A DNA stretch of 8,054 nt, taken from JBBQBQ01 sp038317685 (lineage in GTDB: Bacteria > Desulfobacterota > Desulfuromonadia > Desulfuromonadales > DDH964). Of this stretch, positions 5,742 to 8,054 are shown piece by piece. How positions within the stretch are numbered: position 1 is the stretch's first letter; every line of letters begins with the position of its first letter. A model generated the notes under the pieces. It ran no database searches. It worked only from the letters and a program-made list of their open reading frames with translations, and had not been told where the DNA came from. The stretch covers positions 1 through 8,054 of the forward strand of contig JBBQBQ010000162.1 of assembly GCA_038317685.1 (NCBI GenBank). The letters run 5' to 3'. The position numbers were made by a program, and so were the translations under genes.

Positions 5742-6266
5742 CTACTTGGCGGGCTCCGGCTTCACCTCTTTGAAGCGCTCTTCCAGGTGGGCCAGCAGGT
5801 CGGATCCGATGCTCTGTCCCCAGCTTTTCCCCAGCAACAGACTTTCCTGCATGATCTGCGGAATGACGGTCATCGTCTTGCGGCCGATCTCCGACTGGTA
5901 GAACTTGGTCAGCTCCCGCACCTCCGCCTCGCTGAAGGCGCGGTCGTAAATGCCGGCGATCTGTTCCAGCAGCGTGTCGCTGTCCCGGTCGAGGAGCCGT
6001 TCAACCTCCTCGCGGATAATCGACAAGGCTTCGAGGGGAAGTTCCGGCCGGGAAGCCTTAAGGGCCTGGTAGATCTGCACGGTCATGGTCTGGCCGTAAA
6101 GCAGGGACAGGTTATCGACCCTCATCTCTTTCATCATGATCCGGATCGCCTCCGGTTTGCCGGCCCCGGCCTCGATAGGATTGGCCTCGTCGGCGGCGGC
6201 GGAAGCTGCAAGAGGAAGGGTCACCAGGGCTGCGAACAGGCAGGAGAGGACGGCAAATCGACGCAT
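5742..6266 (-). CDS. Exported DUF2059 domain protein
   Basis: A 174-residue exported protein with a DUF2059 domain, a widespread helical domain of unknown function. The signal peptide covers residues 1-23 (RR at the start, hydrophobic FAVLSCLFAALVTLPLA, then ASA-A). The mature helices include AIRIMMKEMRVDNL and LPLEALSIIREEVERLLDR. The DUF2059 signature spans about 105-142 (IYDRAFSEAEVRELTKFYQSEIGRK, then MTVIPQIMQES), where FYxSxxGRK is the recognisable core. The start at 6266 is preferred to an in-frame ATG at 6296: AAGGAG lies nine bases before it, and the signal peptide begins directly there. The gene is leftward, convergent with the GcvR-like gene and divergent from the YcxB-like gene, with its own promoter. 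Confidence 0.86.
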   Translation of the reverse strand: MRRFAVLSCLFAALVTLPLAASAAADEANPIEAGAGKPEAIRIMMKEMRVDNLSLLYGQTMTVQIYQALKASRPELPLEALSIIREEVERLLDRDSDTLLEQIAGIYDRAFSEAEVRELTKFYQSEIGRKTMTVIPQIMQESLLLGKSWGQSIGSDLLAHLEERFKEVKPEPAK

Positions 6267-6307
6267 GAGGGAAAACTCCTTGGGGGCGGATGTCATTGGC
6301 TGCGGGT

Positions 6308-6336
6308 AGCATACCGATCGTTCCCGTCGCCGTCAA
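6308..6336 (-). promoter_or_regulatory. Sigma70-type promoter of the DUF2059 gene
   Basis: Read on the minus strand, TTGACG (plus 6331-6336, five of six) is followed after exactly 17 bases by TATGCT (plus 6308-6313, four of six). The start of transcription would be near 6301, about 35 bases before the preferred ATG. This is one of the best promoter matches in the window. Confidence 0.6.
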
Positions 6337-6356
6337 CCAGGGCTAAAAAGCCCGGG
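6337..6356. other. Hairpin upstream of the divergent genes
   Basis: GGGCT (6340-6344), AAAA, AGCCC (6349-6353) form a perfect short stem, extended by two C-G pairs after one mismatch. It abuts the -35 hexamer of the leftward promoter, so it could be a regulator site for the DUF2059 gene. Function is not shown. Confidence 0.3.
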
Positions 6357-6429
6357 ACAAAAGACCGCCGATGGGGTAAAAAGGGCTCTGCCTGAAGGGT
6401 TTGACTTCATCCGGGAAGGCCGTTTATCG

Positions 6430-6930
6430 ATGCCCGAGACCATCCTCATCCATTACCGGCTCACCAGGGAACTCTGGCGGAGCTTTTTCGAAGGCCACTA
6501 CGGCTGCGACCGGTCTTTGAAGCTGCGCCATCTGTGGGGGGCGACCTGCATCGTCATCGGCGCCCTCGGACTGGGAGGCTTCTACCCGTCGAAAGTGATC
6601 GCCGGCCTGCTCCTTGCCACCGGTTTCTTCGGGGTCCTGTCGAAACAGCTCCTGATCGTTCAGTCTCTGCGCAAAGCCTGCCGCCACCCCTATTTCGGCC
6701 AGGAACTGACGGTGGCGGCTTCGCCGGGGGAGATCTCGGTCCGCAGCGGCGCCTCCGGCTTCAGCCAGCCCTGGCACAACTTCATCGGGTACCGCCGCCT
6801 CGCCCCCGGTTTCCTCCTCTATCACGACCGCAACGCCTTTTTCTTCATTCCCGCAGCGGCGTTGACCGCGGGGGAGGTCAAGGACCTGGAGAGGATTCTC
6901 GAAGGGGCAAAGCTGCCGAAATTATCCTGA
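6430..6930 (+). CDS. YcxB-like membrane protein
   Basis: A 166-residue inner-membrane protein resembling the YcxB-like family, whose function is unknown. The N-terminus (1-33) is polar with YRLTRELWRSFFEGHY. Two transmembrane segments follow, about 36-52 (WGATCIVIGALGLGGFY) and 56-76 (VIAGLLLATGFFGVLSKQLLI). A soluble C-terminal domain (about 90-160) carries the YcxB-like pattern: ELTVAASPGEISVRSG, then SQPWHNFIGYRRLAPGFLLY, then NAFFFIPAAALTAGEV. The tryptophan in QPWHNF and the aromatic-F-IP block are the clearest signature. ATG 6430 has a modest GGGAAGG at 6413-6419, ten bases away. The next gene begins 31 bases after its stop in the same direction, so the two probably form an operon of two membrane proteins. 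Confidence 0.75.
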   Translation: MPETILIHYRLTRELWRSFFEGHYGCDRSLKLRHLWGATCIVIGALGLGGFYPSKVIAGLLLATGFFGVLSKQLLIVQSLRKACRHPYFGQELTVAASPGEISVRSGASGFSQPWHNFIGYRRLAPGFLLYHDRNAFFFIPAAALTAGEVKDLERILEGAKLPKLS

Positions 6931-6961
6931 CCCCCTTACCATCCGCCCCAGCGGAGGCGAC

Positions 6962-7966
6962 ATGACCGGCGAGCCGGCGGCCAAGCCGCCCGAAGCCTTT
7001 ATCCCCCTGCGGCGCAACGACCTGATCGAACTCTGTCTGGCCGATCGCGGCTTCGACGGGAGTGCCGCCCTGCAATTCCGGGAGTTCTGCGAGATCCTGG
7101 CCGCTTTCTATCATTTCCGGGCTCATGCGCAGCTGGAGAGGCTCAAGGATCACTACGCGCCATTCAATCCGGATGCCGACACTTGTCCGCTCCAGGCTCC
7201 GAGCGCAGGTGAGCTGCGGGAGAGCGCGGAAATCCTCGCCGGTGAATTTTCCCAACTGCTGCGCCTGGCCAATTATCAGCCCCTGTCCCAGCAGGAACTG
7301 GAGCAGGCCTTTGCGGTGACGTCCTTGATCCCGCTGCGGACCAAGGTCGATTTCGATGATTTCGACCGGGTCCTGTTCTTTTTCCGGGGGGAGGGGGTGG
7401 AAGAGCTCACCCTCCGCCGGCTGTGGCGAAAAAACCGGACCCTCGCCATCGACAACTTCCAGCGGGTGGCGGTTCTACTGAAGTTTCGGGAGGAGGCCCA
7501 CTTCGCAGCCCGGCAAAAGCGCATCGAGGATCTCGGCTTCGTCCCCGGGAAGGTCTATCTCTACCTTTACAAGAATATCCCGCGCAACGACCTGGAACTG
7601 CTCTTCCCGAACGTGCAAGTCAGCATGAACTGGAAAGATCGCCTGATGCTGGTGGTCCCGGCCCTCGGTGCGGCCATTCCGCTGATTCTGAAGGTGCTGC
7701 CGAGTCTGGGGCTGCTGGTCGCCGCAATTCTGCTGGTGACCATGGGGCCGGAGATCACCGAACGTTTCGGCTACCAAAGCTCCGGCTCCAAAAATCTTTA
7801 TGCGGTGCTGGTAGCGGTGCTGTCGATCGGGGTGGCGCTGGGAGGTTTTGCCGGCCATCAGTACACAAAATACAAGAGCAAGCGGCTGATGTTCCTGAAA
7901 AAGGTCACGGAGACCAGCATTGTCCGGTTAGGTTTTTGCTGGGCCAGTCCTTCGGCGAATTCGTGA
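6962..7966 (+). pseudogene. DUF3754 (TMEM143-like) membrane protein, C-terminus replaced
   Basis: A 334-residue product of the DUF3754 family, related to mitochondrial TMEM143 and of unknown function. The N-terminal soluble region includes EAFIPLRRNDLIELCL (11-26) and FREFCEILAAFYHFRAHAQLERLKDHYAPF (39-68). The core, about 192-225, is LGFVPGKVYLYLYKNIPRNDLELLFPNVQVSMNWKD without the usual gap. Hydrophobic segments follow at about 229-262 and 279-298, then HQYTKYKSKRLMFLKKVTET. Family members normally continue for some tens of residues with a conserved F(F/Y)xNLDNN-type block; here family sequence stops at T318 and 16 unrelated residues lead to the stop. GGAGG at 6953-6957 supports ATG 6962. 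The gene appears cut near 7916; whether the product works is unknown. Confidence 0.78.
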
Positions 7967-8054
7967 TGATCTGGATCGTTTTGACGACAGGGGGGGGCGA
8001 GCCGCCGCTTCATTTCGAATTTTGAACCTCAATTCCCGGACGCGCTGGATGCTG
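7916..8054. mobile_element. Possible insertion-sequence end interrupting the DUF3754 gene
   Basis: From about 7916 to the edge nothing resembles the interrupted gene. The bases 7919-7929 (ATTGTCCGGTT) are the exact reverse complement of 90-100 in the left-edge repeats. Read outward from the putative element, both edges therefore show AACCGGACAAT. The remaining sequence has no clear coding frame on either strand and includes a run of eight G (7990-7997). The element continues outside the window, so its identity is unproven. Confidence 0.4.

Noticed and set aside
5007..6395. A 462-codon plus-strand frame covering the GcvR-like and DUF2059 genes.
   Set aside because: It overlaps a convincing gene on each strand, is proline/arginine/glycine-rich and has no family-like sequence.

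Overview
The window looks like ordinary GC-rich bacterial chromosome carrying eleven genes, bounded by what look like insertion-sequence ends on both sides. Family content (UPF0173 hydrolase, SagB-type nitroreductase, DUF169, NrfJ-like secreted protein, GcvR-type double ACT protein, DUF2059, DUF3754), strong Shine-Dalgarno sites and sigma70-like promoters fit a Desulfuromonadales/Geobacter-type deltaproteobacterium. That placement is inference; no marker gene is present.

Layout. Positions 1-140 hold three degenerate copies of an AACCGGAC-type motif, two in direct tandem, after a possible reading-frame end; this resembles the terminal region of an insertion sequence. Next come a metal-dependent hydrolase (279-962), a 71-residue two-helix membrane protein of DUF3185 type (1096-1311) and a stand-alone SagB/ThcOx-type nitroreductase (1391-2200). 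A promoter-like pair overlaps the end of the nitroreductase gene and a structured 170-base leader precedes a secreted four-cysteine protein of unknown function (2404-2934), followed closely by a DUF169 protein (2980-3798). A hairpin separates this pair from an unrecognised tryptophan-rich cytoplasmic protein (3890-4402). A small exported NrfJ-like protein (4506-4847) contains a perfect 21-bp inverted repeat inside its coding sequence and ends in a textbook intrinsic terminator.

The second half holds a GcvR-like double-ACT protein (5128-5658), a convergent exported DUF2059 protein on the minus strand (5742-6266) with a clear promoter, and a rightward pair: a YcxB-like membrane protein (6430-6930) and a DUF3754 membrane protein (6962-7966). 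The DUF3754 protein loses family-like sequence abruptly near residue 318. At that junction is an 11-base inverted match to the left-end motif, suggesting the gene was cut by a related mobile element.

Most genes look like independent one- or two-gene units, not one pathway. I see no CRISPR array, tRNA, rRNA, toxin-antitoxin pair or defence system, and no convincing new multi-gene system. The best leads are the in-gene perfect palindrome and the mobile-element signals at the two edges.
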